DNA from: Linanthus parryae
Lineage: Eukaryota; Streptophyta; Magnoliopsida; Ericales; Polemoniaceae
Direction: 5' to 3'
Assembly: GCA_023055425.1 (NCBI GenBank)
Contig: JALGPY010000010.1
Location: forward strand, 48,913,863 to 48,977,862
DNA: 64,000 bases
Both the position numbers and the translations under genes were made by a program. Shown here piece by piece: positions 10,384-24,701 of the stretch (position 1 is the stretch's first letter; each line of letters starts with the position of its first letter). The notes under the pieces are model-generated. The model worked only from the letters and a program-made list of their open reading frames with translations. It ran no database searches and was not told the DNA's origin.

Positions 10384-13300
10384 TTTAAATGAATAAAAGT
10401 TCTCATAATCAAGATGCTGATATGAATACGACCTTACTTGAACATGATTTGTTCTGTAAGGTCGTACGTCACTATTCTTGAGTTTTAAGGATACGATTTC
10501 TTATACGAATATATATTATTGATTGAAGTTTTACATAAATGCATCAATTTAACTTCAACATAATACACTAATATCAAACTGATTTCTTTCTATTTTATGT
10601 AATTATATCTTATAGAGTTTAGATATATGCGTACAATGATCTAATATATGCATCCATTTGTTATACTAATTTGTAATAATTTCCTCATGAATTATATTCC
10701 CATGAATGTTCTTGTTGTTTGAAACTTAAAGTTGCATCTTTTTGAATTTTCGGAAATACATGATATGACACTCAAATTTTGTTTCATCGTCTAAAGTAAT
10801 GTAGCAAGTAATCAAGTTTCCCATATGAACAATACTTCTAAAAATATCACAAGCAAACTCGCTGTTATAGTGTCTTTAGACGTTGTAGTTTTGTTGATAA
10901 GCACATGAGGAAATATAATTAAAGAAAAAATTGATTTTTACTAAGTTCATGTTTTTTGTTCTCTTAAGACCCATCGGAGATAAAAACAAAATAAAAAACA
11001 ACATCAAGTTGAATTATGTCAATATGACACAAGACGATATTAGAGTGTCATACCGTGCATAACACGAAAAGTTTAAATAATTCAACTTTAAGCTCCAAGA
11101 ATAGAAGCATTCACTTGCATGTGCATCAATAGAATATTGTTCACAAACTAACCATCTCTCTAAAATATTAAATCTATATGATATACAATAACATTACATG
11201 ACAAAAAAATGTATATTTAATAATCAGGTGCTCCAAGAAAGTTAAATGGTGCACTTGTTTTAACATATAATCAGTAGGAAACATTCGTATAGAATCTAAT
11301 TCATGCAAAATTCAATTCATTTAAGTCTTTAAGAGACATTATCACACTATAGACTCTTTCAATTCGAACAGTAAATTACTTTCTTTCATACATAGTGTAC
11401 GAGAAAATATCAAATGTAATCTCATTCTTGAACAACATCATACTCAAAGATCAACTTCATGTTGATCAATATAATATATAGGATCTAGAACATTACTAGA
11501 AAATAAAAAAAAATTAAAAAATCTAACATATTCTTGGAACTTCAAAAAGTATGAAGAATGTGTGCATATCCAAAAAAAATGAACATCCTTGGAAGCATTC
11601 CACCTTTTCTTCTATGCTCTTAAAAGTTCGAATTTACATGCATAGATATATGACATACATCATAAAGACTTATTGTGAAATCTAGGTAAAGATTAGGAAT
11701 ACCTGACTCCAAATTTTTTATCATTGTTAGGAGAGTTCAATCATTCTCCATGCTCCATCTTCACACTTATCCTCTTTGATTATCATATTTTGATGTCAAA
11801 GTTGCCAAAATAAATTATTTAAAGATTTTAGTCGTAGACATGGATGAAAAGTATGATTTATGTTAGAGTATAGCTACATGCATAGAAATTTAGACATAAA
11901 GCTGGACATAAATTCCTAATGTAGTAAAATCAAACCCTAATATAGAAATACTTAAAACTTAGGAAACATTGACACCTAATAAAAATCTCTAAAACGGGAA
12001 ATTATGTTTAAATTCCTGTATAAAATTATGTCCCTTTTGAAATTGTAAAAACAGTTAACATAATATGACTATAAATTAATTGTAATGAGGTTGACATAGA
12101 CGTACTCATGGTCTCAAATATGGAAAGAATTAATTATCCACCTAATACACTTTACAATTGTCAAATTCAATTCACATTGAAGTTATTTCCTTGTTTGAGG
12201 GTGTCCGGACAAGAACAAAAACCCATTCAATTATAAAGTGATTTTTTCAAAAGAATATGACAATATATCCGTTCTCTCTCTCTCCTCTATCTCTCTTAAT
12301 ACCACATCCAATTTCAACCTTTCTATTATTCCATGATTTATGTATAGCTTACTCTTCGAAACATGCATACATCTATTATAGTATTCTTCAATAGTAAACA
12401 AGCATTCATATGCTTACCTGATAACCTGCCGAGTACACCTTACTAGCGACATTGATTTTTTATCACGAAAACATAGACACATACAATTGTATAAATACTT
12501 ATTAGTACACATCCTTAGTAGTGAGGTACAATGCATACGTGATATCATCCTAGCTGTTTTGCCCAGAATGACTACTTGGCCCCTGAAATCTCAGCCTTAT
12601 CGATAAAGCCTCTGATTGTTCATGAACCCCTAAATTATGCCTAATTGGCCAGTGTAATGAGTTACTAAGTCTACACTTTATTTACTTAAGTTTAAAAACC
12701 AAGTTATGATTATTTACCCTCAAGTCCCTACAATTTATCCAAATTGATTTTATGTTCCTGATTGAGCCTGAACTCCTCAACCAAGTCTAACCACGCCCAG
12801 TAGTATGATGTCATCATTTTAACACTCTCAGGTAGTCATCGGGTTGAAAAATTCATATTTTAATTTATGATATTTAGACCCCTGAGGTTTAGCAAAATTG
12901 CGGTAAGACCCTAGATAGTTGACTTGGTCAAACTTAACTTAAAGATGGTCTATTATGAGTCCAGATAACCAGGTATGATAGCTCGATAAATCCTAGACCA
13001 TGATTTGACCCCATAACAACTTTATGTGAGATTACAGTTTTGCCCCTCTTACATGTAGGGTTTTGATGCAGGTAACGCAGCAGAATAACAATAAATAAAA
13101 TGCATGATTGAAGCCCTCCACAGATCACAGGGAATCATTCATAACGTGATAAGGGATAAAGGCATGGTGTACCTTAATTGGTTGTGTGATTATCGGGCGA
13201 GGCACGAGACCATAATGAGTGGCCCGCTGTGTTGTAAAGCTCGCTCCAGCCCCATTTTATTAAACTAGTTAAAATAAATTAATTAGTTCTTAAAAAAAAA

Positions 13301-13965
13301 TTATAGGGAAGTGGTAACTACGACAGACAATTTAGTAGTGAATCAACAATTTGATGTTGTTTTATCTCCGATGGGTCTTGCTGGCTAGAGAACAAATAAC
13401 ATGGACTTAGAGAAAATTATATTTTTCTTTAATTATATTTCCTCCTGTACTTATCAACAATACTACAACGTCTAAAGACACTATAAGAACGAGTTTTCTT
13501 GTATTTGTTTTAGAATTATTGTTCATATAGGAATTGGATTACTTGCTACATTACATGAGACGAGAAACAAAATTTGTGTGTCATATCACGTATTTCCTTA
13601 AAATTCAAAAAGATGCAAGTGAAGTTTCAAACTACAAGAACATTCATGGGAATGAAATTCATGAGGAAGTTATTACAAATTAGTTTAGCAAAGGGATGCA
13701 TATGTTAGATAATTGTACGTATATATCTAAACTCTATAAGATACACTTACATAGCATAAAAAGAAATCAATATTTGATAATAGTGTATTATGTTGAAGTT
13801 AAATTGATGCATTTATGTAAACCGTCAATCAATAATAAACATTCGTATAAGAATTTGTCTCCTTAGAACTCAATAAGTGCGAGGTACTAGCTTACAGAAC
13901 AACTCTTGTTCAAGTAAGGTAGTATTCATATCAGCCTAGATTATGAGAACTTTTATTCACTGAAA

Positions 13966-14141
13966 TCTAGTCCAAGTGGTAAGCAACTTGGTTCCGCTTC
14001 AGCAGGTCTCGTGTTCGAATCCTTGTATATGCCGAAAATTCCCACTGGTAGACTCACCTGCCATACCAAGCATGCGAAGCGGGTCGGACCGCATTATGGG
14101 CCGAAGCCACAGAACCGCTTGGGAAACCAAAAACAAAAAAA
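13966..14141 (+). mobile_element. SINE-like segment, unit 3 plus copy
   Basis: Carries the same variants as the unit 1 plus copy. Confidence 0.72.
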
Positions 14142-15508
14142 TCTATTTCACAAGACACATGCAACGCTCTAGTCATTTTATGGTCGAAACTCAATGTGTG
14201 TGTGTATACATATCATGTACTTCACGATAAGTCACAATACAAATTTCCTAAGGGTCAAATAAAAAATAACAGTTATTCAGACATAGTTCATGATATCATA
14301 CACAAAAAATCTACTAAAAGGTTCAATAAGCTAGTAGACATGACATTTGATTTTAATTACAAGAAAAAATTAAAGACAAATTTATCATTTGCGTGAAGAG
14401 TTGTGTGAACGTTTCACAGCTAAGAAGTTCTGGGATCCCATATTCTTTCTCTCAAAAAAATACAGATTAGACTTGTAGCTAGCTATAGGACCCGTATCCT
14501 TTGTTTATCCACATTTATATTTTGAAAAGTTAAATCACATACAATGTTGTGGGATATTGTGCGTCGAGATTAGAATTACCTGACTTCACTTTTCCTTTAT
14601 TCTTGGCAAAGTTCTGTCCTTGTGCACCCACCATCTTCACTCTTATGTATCTCTTCTCTGACTACAAAGTTCGATGTTAATGTCATGAAAACAAACTATT
14701 TATAAGTTTCAGTGGTAGTCATTTTATGTAAATTTTGACTAATTAAAATTAAAATATAAATCATACCAAAATTAATCCGACATTTAATTGTAATGAGTAT
14801 ATCACCGGCTGGTACATTATATATATAATATAATGCGCTAGCTGGTGTAATAGTCATTACAATTAAATGTTGGATTATTTTAGGTATTATTTATATTTTA
14901 ATTCTAATAAGTCAAAATTTACGTAAAATGACTACTACTTCAACTTATAAACAGTTTGTTTTCATGACATTAACATCAAACTTCATAGTCAAAGAAGAGA
15001 TACAGTAGAGTCAAGATGGTGGGTGGACAAGGACAGAACTCTGCCAAGAATAAAGGAAAAGTGAAGTCAGGCAATTCTAATCTTGAAGGATAATATCCAA
15101 CAACATTGTATGTGACTAAAATTTTCAAAATATAAATGTGGAAAAAAATAGGATTTGGAACCTCTAGCTAGCTACAAATCTTATATGTAATTTTTTGAGA
15201 GAAAGAATATGGGATACCATAATTTCTTAGCTGCTTGAACGTTCACACAACTCTTCAAGCAAATGATTAATTTGTTATTAATTTTTTCTTGTAATGAAAA
15301 TCACATGTCATGTGTACTATCTTATTGAACCTTGTAGTTGATTTTTTGTGTATCATATTAAGAACTAGGTCTGGATAAATGTTATTTATGATTTTACCCT
15401 TAAGAAATTTGTATTGTGACCTGTTGTGAAATATATGATATCACACACACACACATTAAGTTTAGACCTGAAAATGACTAGTGCATTGCATGCGTATTGT
15501 GAAATAGA

Positions 15509-15680
15509 TTTTTTTTTGTTTCCCAACCGGTTCCGGGGCTTTGCCTCATAATTAAGTCTGACCCGCGTAGCATGCCTGGGTATGGCAGGTGAATCTACCA
15601 GTGGAAATTTTCTACATATACAAGGACTCGAACCCGAGATCTGCTTAAGCGGAACCAAGTTGCTTACAACTTGGACTAGA
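15509..15680 (-). mobile_element. SINE-like segment, unit 3 minus copy
   Basis: Carries the unit 1 minus-copy variants (near 15605 and 15638). Confidence 0.72.
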
Positions 15681-18600
15681 TTTAAATGAATAAAAGTTCT
15701 CATAATCAAGATGCTGAATGAATACGACCTTACTTGAACATGATTTGTTCTGTAAGGTCGTACGTCACTATTCTTGAGTTTTAAGGATACGATTTCTTAT
15801 ACGAATATATATTATTGATTGAAGTTTTACATAAATGCATCAATTTAACTTCAACATAATACACTAATATCAAACTGATTTCCTTCTATTTTATGAAATT
15901 ATATCTTATAGAGTTTAGATATATGCGTACAATGATCTAATATATGCATCTATTTGTTACACTAATTTGTAATAATTTCCTCATGAATTATATTCCCATG
16001 AATGTTCTTGTTGTTTGAAACTTAAAGTTGCATCTTTTTGAATTTTTGGAAATACATGATATGACACTCAAATTTTGTTTCATCGTCTAAAGTAATGTAG
16101 CAAGTAATCAAGTTTCCCATATGAACAATACTTCTAAAAAATATCACAAGCAAACTCGCTGTTATAGTGTCTTTAGACGTTGTAGTTTTGTTGATAAGCA
16201 CATGAGGAAATATAATTAAAGAAAAAATTGATTTTTACTAAGTCCATGTTTTTTGTTCTCTTAAGACCCATCGGAGATAAAAACAAAATAAAAAACAACA
16301 TCAAGTTGAATTATGTCAATATGACACAAGGCAATAATAGAGTGTCATACCGTGCATAACACGAAAAGTTTAAATAATTCAACTTTAAGCTCCAAAATAG
16401 AAGCATTCACTTGCATGTGCATCAATAGAATATTGTTCACAAACTAACCATCTCTCTAAAATATTAAATCTATATGATATACATTAACATGACATGACAA
16501 AAAAATGTATATTTAATAATCAGGTGCTCCAAGAAAGTTAAATGGTGCACTTGTTTTATCATTTAATCAGTAAGAAACATTCGTATAGAATCATTCATGC
16601 AAAATTCAATTCATTTAGGTCTTTAAGAGACATTATCACACTATAGACTCTTTCAATTCGAACAGTAAATTACTTTCTTTCATACATAGTGTACGAGAAA
16701 ATATCAAATGTAATCTCATTCTTGAAAAACATCATACTCAAAGATCAACTTCATGTTGATCAATATAATATATAGGATCTAGAACATTACTAGAAAATAA
16801 AAAAAAAAATAAAAAAATATAACATATTCTTGGAACTTCAAAAAGTATGAAGAATGTGTGCATATCCAAAAAAATTGAACATCCTTGGAAGCATTCCACC
16901 TTTTCTTCTATGCTCTTAAAAGTTCGAATTTACATATATGACATACATCATAAAGATTTATTGTGAAATCTAGGTAAAGATAGAATACCTGACTCCAAAT
17001 TTTTTATCATTGTTAGGAGAGTTCAATCATTCTCCATGCTCCATCTTCACACTTATCCTCTTTGATTATCATATTTTGATGTCAAAGTTGCCAAAATAAC
17101 TTATTTAAAGATTTTAGTCGTAGACATGGATGAAAAGTATGATTTATGTTAGAGTAATGCTACATGCATAGAAATTTAGACATAAAGCTGGACATAAATT
17201 CCAAATGTAGTAAAATCAAACCCTAATATAGAAATACTTAACACTTAGGAAACATTGACACCTAATAAAAATCACTAAAACGGGAAATTATGTTTAAATT
17301 CCTGTATAAAATTATGTCCCTTTTGAAATTGTAAAAACAGTTAACATAATATGACTATAAATTAATTGTAATGAGGTTGACATAGACGTACTCATGGTCT
17401 CAAATATGGAAAGAATTAATTATCCACCTAATACACTTTACAATTGTCAAATTCAATTCACATTGAAGTTATTTCCTTGTTTGAGGGTGTCCGGACAAGA
17501 ACAAAAACCCATTCAATTATAAAGTGATTTTTTCAAAAGAATATGACAATATATCCGTTCTCTCTCTCTCCTCTATCTCTCTTAATACCACATCCAATTT
17601 CAACCTTTCTATTATTCCATGATTTATGTATAGCTTACTCTTCGAAACATGCATACATCTATTATAGTATTCTTCAATAGTAAACAAGCATTCATATGCT
17701 TACCTGATAACCTGCCGAGTACACCTTACTAGCGACATTGATTTTTTATCACGAAAACATAGACACATACAATTGTATAAATACTTATTAGTACACGTCC
17801 TTAGTAGTGAGGTACAATGCATACGTGATATCATCCTAGCTGTTTTGCCCAGAATGACTACTTGGCCCCTGAAATCTCAGCCTTATCGATAAAGCCTCTG
17901 ATTGTTCATGAACCCCTAAATTATGCCTAATTGGCCAGTCTAATGAGTTACTAAGTCTACACTTTATTTACTTAAGTTTAAAAACCAAGTTATGATTATT
18001 TACCCTCAAGTCCCTACAATTTATCCAAATTGATTTTATGTTCCTGATTGAGCCTGAACTCCTCAACCAAGTCTAACCACGCCCAGTAAAATGATGTCAT
18101 CATTTTAACACTCTCAGGTAGTCATAGGGTTGAAAAATACATATTTTAATTTATGATATTTAGACCCCTGAGGTTTAGCAAAATTGCGGTAAGACCCTAG
18201 ATAATTTACTTGGTCAACCTTAACTTAAAGATGGTCTATTATGCGTCCAGATAACCAGGTATGATAGCTCGATAAATCCTAGACCATGATTTGACCCCAT
18301 AACAACTTTATGTGAGATTACAGTTTTGCCCCTCTTACATGTAGGGTTTTGATGCAGGTAACGCAGCAGAATAACAATAAATAAAATTCATGATTGAAGC
18401 CCTCCACAGATCGCAGAGAATCATTCATAAAGTGATAAGGGATAAACGTATGGTGTACCTTAATTGGTTGTGTGATTATCGGGCGAGGCACGAGACCATA
18501 ATGAGTGGTCCGCTGTGTTGTAAAGCTCGCTCCAGCCCCATTTAATTAAACTAGTTAAAATAAATTAATTAGTTCTTAAAAAAATTTATAGGGAAGTGGT

Positions 18601-19237
18601 AACTACGACAGACAATTTAGTAGTGAATCAACAATTTGATGTTGTTTTATCTCCGATGGGTCTTGCTGGCTAGAGAACAAATAACATGGACTTAGAGAAA
18701 ATTATATTTTACTTTAATTATATTTCCTCCTGTACTTATCAACAATACTACAACGTCTAAAGACACTATAAGAACGAGTTTTCTTGTATTTGTTTTAGAA
18801 TTATTGTTCATATAGGAATTGGATTACTTGCTACATTACATGAGACGAGAAACAAAATTTGTGTGTCATATCACGTATTTCCTTAAAATTCAAAAAGATG
18901 CAAGTGAAGTTTCAAACTACAAGAACATTCATGGGAATGAAATTCATGAGGAAGTTATTACAAATTAGTTTAGCAAAGGGATGCATATGTTAGATAATTG
19001 TACGTATATATCTAAACTCTATAAGATACACTTACATAGCATAAAAAGAAATCAATATTTGATAATAGTGTACTATGTTGAAGTTAAATTGATGCATTTA
19101 TGTAAAATAAACACTCGTATAAGAAATTGTCTCCTTAGAACTCAATAAGTGCGAGGTACTAGCTTACAGAACAACTCTTGTTCAAGTAAGGTAGTATTCA
19201 TATCAGCCTAGATTATGAGAACTTTTATTCACTGAAA

Positions 19238-19413
19238 TCTAGTCCAAGTGGTAAGCAACTTGGTTCCTCTTCAGCAGGTCTCGTGTTCGAATCCTTGTAT
19301 ATGCCGAAAATTCCCACTGGTAGACTCACCTGCCATACCAGGCATGCGACGCGGGTCGGACCGCATTATGGGCTGAAGCCACGGAACCGTTTGGGAAACC
19401 AAAAACAAAAAAA
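19238..19413 (+). mobile_element. SINE-like segment, unit 4 plus copy
   Basis: Private substitutions near 19268, 19374 and 19390. Confidence 0.72.
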
Positions 19414-20778
19414 TCTATTTCACAAGACACATGCAACGCTCTAGTCATTTTATGGTCGAAACTCAATGTGTGTGTGTATAAATATCATGTACTTCACGAT
19501 AAGTCACAATACAAATTTCCTAAGGGTCAAATAAAAAATAACAGTTATTCAGACATAGTTCATGATATCATACACAAAAAATCTACTAAAAGGTTCAATA
19601 AGCTAGTAGACATGACATTTGATTTTAATTACAAGAAAAAATTAAGGACAAATTTATCATTTGCGTGAAGAGTTGTGTGAACGTTTCGCAGCTAAGAAGT
19701 TCTGGGATCCCATATTCTTTCTCTCAAAAAAATACAGATTAGACTTGTAGCTAGCTATAGGACCCGTATCCTTTGTTTATCCACATTTATATTTTGAAAA
19801 GTTTAGTCACATACAATGTTGTGGGATATTGTGCGTCGAGATTAGAATTACCTGACTTCACTTTTCCTTTATTCTTGGCAAAGTTCTGTCCTTGTGCACC
19901 CACCATCTTCACTCTTATGTATCTCTTCTCTGACTACAAAGTTCGATGTTAATGTCATGAAAACAAATTATTTATAAGTTTCAGTGGTAGTTATTTTATG
20001 TAAATTTTGACTAATTAAAATTAAAATATAAATCATACCAAAATTAATCCGACATTTAATTGTAATGAGTATATCACCGGCTGGTACATTATATATATAA
20101 TATAATGCGCTAGCTGGTGTAATAGTCATTACAATTAAATGTTGGATTATTTCAGGTATTATTTATTTTAATTCTAATAAGTCAAAATTTACGTAAAATG
20201 ACTACTACTTCAACTTATAAACAGTTTGTTTTCATGACATTAACATCAAACTTCATAGTCAAAGAAGAGATACAGTAGAGTCAAGATGGTGGGTGGACAA
20301 GGACAGAACTCTGCCAAGAATAAAGGAAAAGTGAAGTCAGGCAATTATAATCTTGAAGGATAATATCCAACAACATTGTATGTGACTAAAATTTTCAAAA
20401 TATAAATGTGGACAAAAATAGGATTTGGAACCTCTAGCTAGCTACAAATCTTATATGTAATTTTTTGAGAGAAAGAATATGGGATACCATAATTTCTTAG
20501 CTGCTTGAACGTTCACACAACTCTTCAAGCAAATGATTAATTTGTTTTTAATTTTTTCTTGTAATGTAAATCACATGTCATGTGTACTATCTTATTGAAC
20601 CTTGTAGTTGATTTTTTGTGTATCATATCAAGAACTAGGTCTGGATAAATGTTATTTATGATTTTATCCTTAAGAAATTTGTATTGTGACCTGTTGTGAA
20701 ATACATGATATTACACACACACACATTAAGTTTAGACCTTAAAATAACTAGTGCATTGCATGTCTATTGTGAAATAGA

Positions 20779-20950
20779 TTTTTTTTTGTTTCCCAACCGG
20801 TTCTGGGGCTTTGCCTCATAATCAAGTCTGACCCGCGTAGCATGCCTGGGTATGGCAGGTGAATCTACCAGTGGGAATTTTCTACATATACAAGGACTCG
20901 AACCCGAGACCTGCTTAAGCGGAACCAAGTTGCTTACAACTTGGACTAGA
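20779..20950 (-). mobile_element. SINE-like segment, unit 4 minus copy
   Basis: Mirror copy; private change near 20804. Confidence 0.72.
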
Positions 20951-23900
20951 TTTAAATGAATAAAAGTTCTCATAATCAAGATGCTGATATGAATACGACC
21001 TTACTTGAACATGATTTGTTCTGTAAGGTCGTACGTCACTATTCTTGAGTTTTAAGGATACGATTTCTTATACGAATATATATTATTGATTGAAGTTTTA
21101 CATAAATGCATCAATTTAACTTCAACATAATACACTAATATCAAACTGATTTCTTTCTATTTTATGTAATTATATCTTATAGAGTTTAGATATATGCGTA
21201 CAATGATCTAATATATGCATCCATTTGTTATACTTATTTGTAATAATTTCCTCATGAATTATATTCCCATGAATGTTCTTGTTGTTTGAAACTTAAAGTT
21301 GCATCTTTTTGAATTTTTGGAAATACATGATATGACACTCAAATTTTGTTTCATCGTCTAAAGTAATGTAGCAAGTAATCAAGTTTCCCATATGAACAAT
21401 ACTTCTAAAAAATATCACAAGCAAACTCGCTGTTATAGTGTCTTTAGACGTTGTAGTTTTGTTGATAAGCACATGAGGAAATATAATTAAAGAAAAAATT
21501 GATTTTTACTAAGTCCATGTTTTTTGTTCTCTTAAGACCCATCGGAGATAAAAACAAAATAAAAAACAACATCAAGTTGAATTATGTCAATATGACACAA
21601 GACGATATTAGAGTGTCATACCGTGCATAACAAGAAAAGTTTAAATAATTCAACTTTAAGCTCCAAGAATAGAAGCATTCACTTGCATGTGCATCAATAG
21701 AATATTGTTCACAAACTAACCATCTCTCTAAAATATTAAATATATATGATATACAATAACGTGACATGACAAAAAAATGTATATTTAATAATCAGGTGCT
21801 CCAAGAAAGTTAAATGGTGCACTTGTTTTAACATTTAATCAGTAGGAATCATTCGTATAGAATCTAATTCATGCAAAATTCAATTCATTTAAGTCTTTAA
21901 GAGGCATTATCACACTATAGACTCTTTCAATTCGAACAGTAAATTACTTTCTTTCATACATAGTGTACGAGAAAATATCAAATGTATTCTCATTCTTGAA
22001 CAACATCATACTCAAAGATCAACTTCATGTTGATCAATATAATATATAGGATCTAGAACATTACTAGAAAATAAAAAAAAATTAAAAAATCTAACATATT
22101 CTTGGAACTTCAAAAAGTATGAAGAATGTGTGCATATCCAAAAAAAATGAACATCCTTGGAAGCATTCCACCTTTTCTTCTATGCTCTTAAAAGTTCGAA
22201 TTTACATGCATAGATATATGACATACATCATAAAGACTTATTGTGAAATCTAGGTAAAGATTAGGAATACCTGACTCCAAATTTTTTATCATTGTTAGGA
22301 GAGTTCAATCATTCTCCATGCTCCATCTTCACACTTATCCTCTTTGATTATCATATTTTGATGTCAAAGTTGCCAAAATAAATTATTTAAAGCTTTTAGT
22401 CGTAGACATGGATGAAAAGTATGATTTATGTTAGAGTAATGCTACATGCATAGAAATTTAGACATAAAGCTGGACATAAATTCCTAATGTAGTAAAATCA
22501 AACCCTAATATAGAAATACTTAACACTTAGGAAACATTGACACCTAATAAAAATCTCTAAAACGGGAAATTATGTTTAAATTCCTGTATAAAATTATGTC
22601 CCTTTTGAAATTGTAAAAACAGTTAACATAATATGACTATAAATTAATTGTAATGAGGTTGACATACACGTACTCATGGTCTCAAATATGGAAAGAATTA
22701 ATTATCCACCTAATACACTTTACAATTGTCAAATTCAATTCACATTGAAGTTATTTCCTTGTTTGAGGGTGTCCGGACAAGAACAAAAACCCATTCAATT
22801 ATAAAGTGATTTTTTCAAAGGAATATGACAATAGATCCGTTCTCTCTCTCTCCTCTATCTCTCTTAATACCACATCCAATTTCAACCTTTCTATTATTCC
22901 ATGATTTATGTATAGCTTACTCTTCGAAACATGCATACATCTATTATAGTATTCTTCAATAGTAAACAAGCATTCATATGCTTACCTGATAACCTGCCGA
23001 GTACACCTTACTAGCGACATTGATTTTTTATCACGAAAACATAGACACATACAATTGTATAAATACTTATTAGTACACGTCCTTAGTAGTGAGGTACAAT
23101 GCATACGTGATATCATCCTAGCTGTTTTGCCCAGAATGACTACTTGGCCCCTGAAATCTCAGCCTTATCGATAAAGCCTCTGATTGTTCATGAACCCCTA
23201 AATTATGCCTAATTGGCCAGTCTAATGAGTTACTAAGTCTACACTTTATTTACTTAAGTTTAAAAACCAAGTTATGATTATTTACCCTCAAGTCCCTACA
23301 ATTTATCCAAATTGATTTTATTTTCCTGATTGAGCCTGAACTCCTCAACCAAGTCTAACCACGCCCAGTAGTATGATGTCATCATTTTAACACTCTCAGG
23401 TAGTCATAGGGTTGAAAAATTCATATTTTAATTTATGATATTTAGACCCCTGAGGTTTAGCAAAATTGCGGTAAGACCCTAGATAGTTGACTTGGTCAAC
23501 CTTAACTTAAAGATGGTCTATTATGAGTCCAGATAACCAGGTATGATAGCTCGATAAATCCTAGACCATGATTTGACCCCATAACAACTTTATGTGAGAT
23601 TACAGTTTTGCCCCTCTTACATGTACGGTTTTGATGCGCAGCAGAATAACAATAAATAAAATTCATGATTGAAGCCCTCCACTGATCGCAGGGAATCATT
23701 CATAACGTGATAAGGGATAAACGCATGGTGTACCTTAATTGGTTGTGTGATTATCGGGCGAGGCACGAGACCATAATGAGTGGCCCGCTGTGTTGTAAAG
23801 CTCGCTCCAGCCCCATTTAATTAAACTAGTTAAAATAAATTAATTAGTTCTTAAAAAAATTTATAGGAAAGTGGTAACTACGACAGACAATTTAGTAGTG

Positions 23901-24525
23901 AATCAACAATTTGATGTTGTTTTATCTCCGATGGGTCTTGCTGGCTAGAGAACAAATAACATGGACTTAGAGAAAATTATATTTTTCTTTACTTATATTT
24001 CCTCCTGTACTTATCAACAATACTACAACGTCTAAAGACACTATAAGAACGAGTTTTCTTGTATTTGTTTTAGAATTATTGTTCATATAGGAATTGGATT
24101 ACTTGCTACATTACATGAGACGAGAAACAAAATTTGTGTGTCATATCACGTATTTCCTTAAAATTCAAAAAGATGCAAGTGAAGTTTCAAACTACAAGAA
24201 CATTCATGGGAATGAAATTCATGAGGAAGTTATTACAAATTAGTTTAGCAAAGGGATGCATATGTTAGATAATTGTACGTATATATCTAAACTCTATAAG
24301 ATACACTTACATATCATAAAAAGAAATCAATATTTGATAATAGTGTATTATGTTGAAGTTAAATTGATGCATTTATGTAAACCGTCAATCAATAATAAAC
24401 ATTCGTATAAAAAATCGTCTCCTTAGAACTCAATAAGTGCGAGGTACTAGCTTACAGAACAACTCTTGTTCAAGTAAGGTAGTATTCATATCAGCCTAGA
24501 TTATGAGAACTTTTATTCACTGAAA

Positions 24526-24701
24526 TCTAGTCCAAGTGGTAAGCAACTTGGTTCCGCTTCAGCAGGTCTCGTGTTCGAATCCTTGTATATGCCGAAAATT
24601 CCCACTGGTAGACTCACCTGCCATACCAGGCATGCGACGCGGGTCGGACCGTATTATGGGCCGAAGCCACGGAACCGCTTGGGAAACCAAAAACAAAAAA
24701 A
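24526..24701 (+). mobile_element. SINE-like segment, unit 5 plus copy
   Basis: Private change near 24652. Confidence 0.72.

Larger units (their letters stand above)
5297..10586. repeat. Array unit 2
   Basis: 5,290 bp. It differs from unit 1 by marks it shares with unit 4, including a 5-bp deletion near 6006 and loss of about 10 bp near 6342. Its AC microsatellite (10137-10153) and the poly-T tail of its minus SINE are slightly longer than in unit 1. Confidence 0.93.
8036..11016. repeat. Giant inverted repeat 2
   Basis: Same structure as inverted repeat 1, centred near 9,520; it spans the unit 2/3 boundary. Confidence 0.9.
10587..15882. repeat. Array unit 3
   Basis: 5,296 bp. I see only a handful of differences from unit 1 over the whole length, for example at 10751, near 11191, at 11870 and at 12840. 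It is far closer to unit 1 than to its neighbours, units 2 and 4. Confidence 0.93.
13341..16313. repeat. Giant inverted repeat 3
   Basis: Centred near 14,826. The arms are almost the same as in inverted repeat 1. Confidence 0.9.
15883..21153. repeat. Array unit 4
   Basis: 5,271 bp, the shortest intact unit. It shares the unit-2 variants in its first half. A private 12-bp deletion lies near 19105, in the left arm of its palindrome, and a private substitution in the SINE (near 19268) disturbs the usual reading through it. Confidence 0.93.
18613..21583. repeat. Giant inverted repeat 4
   Basis: Centred near 20,096. The left arm lacks 12 bp near 19105 that the right arm keeps. Confidence 0.9.
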
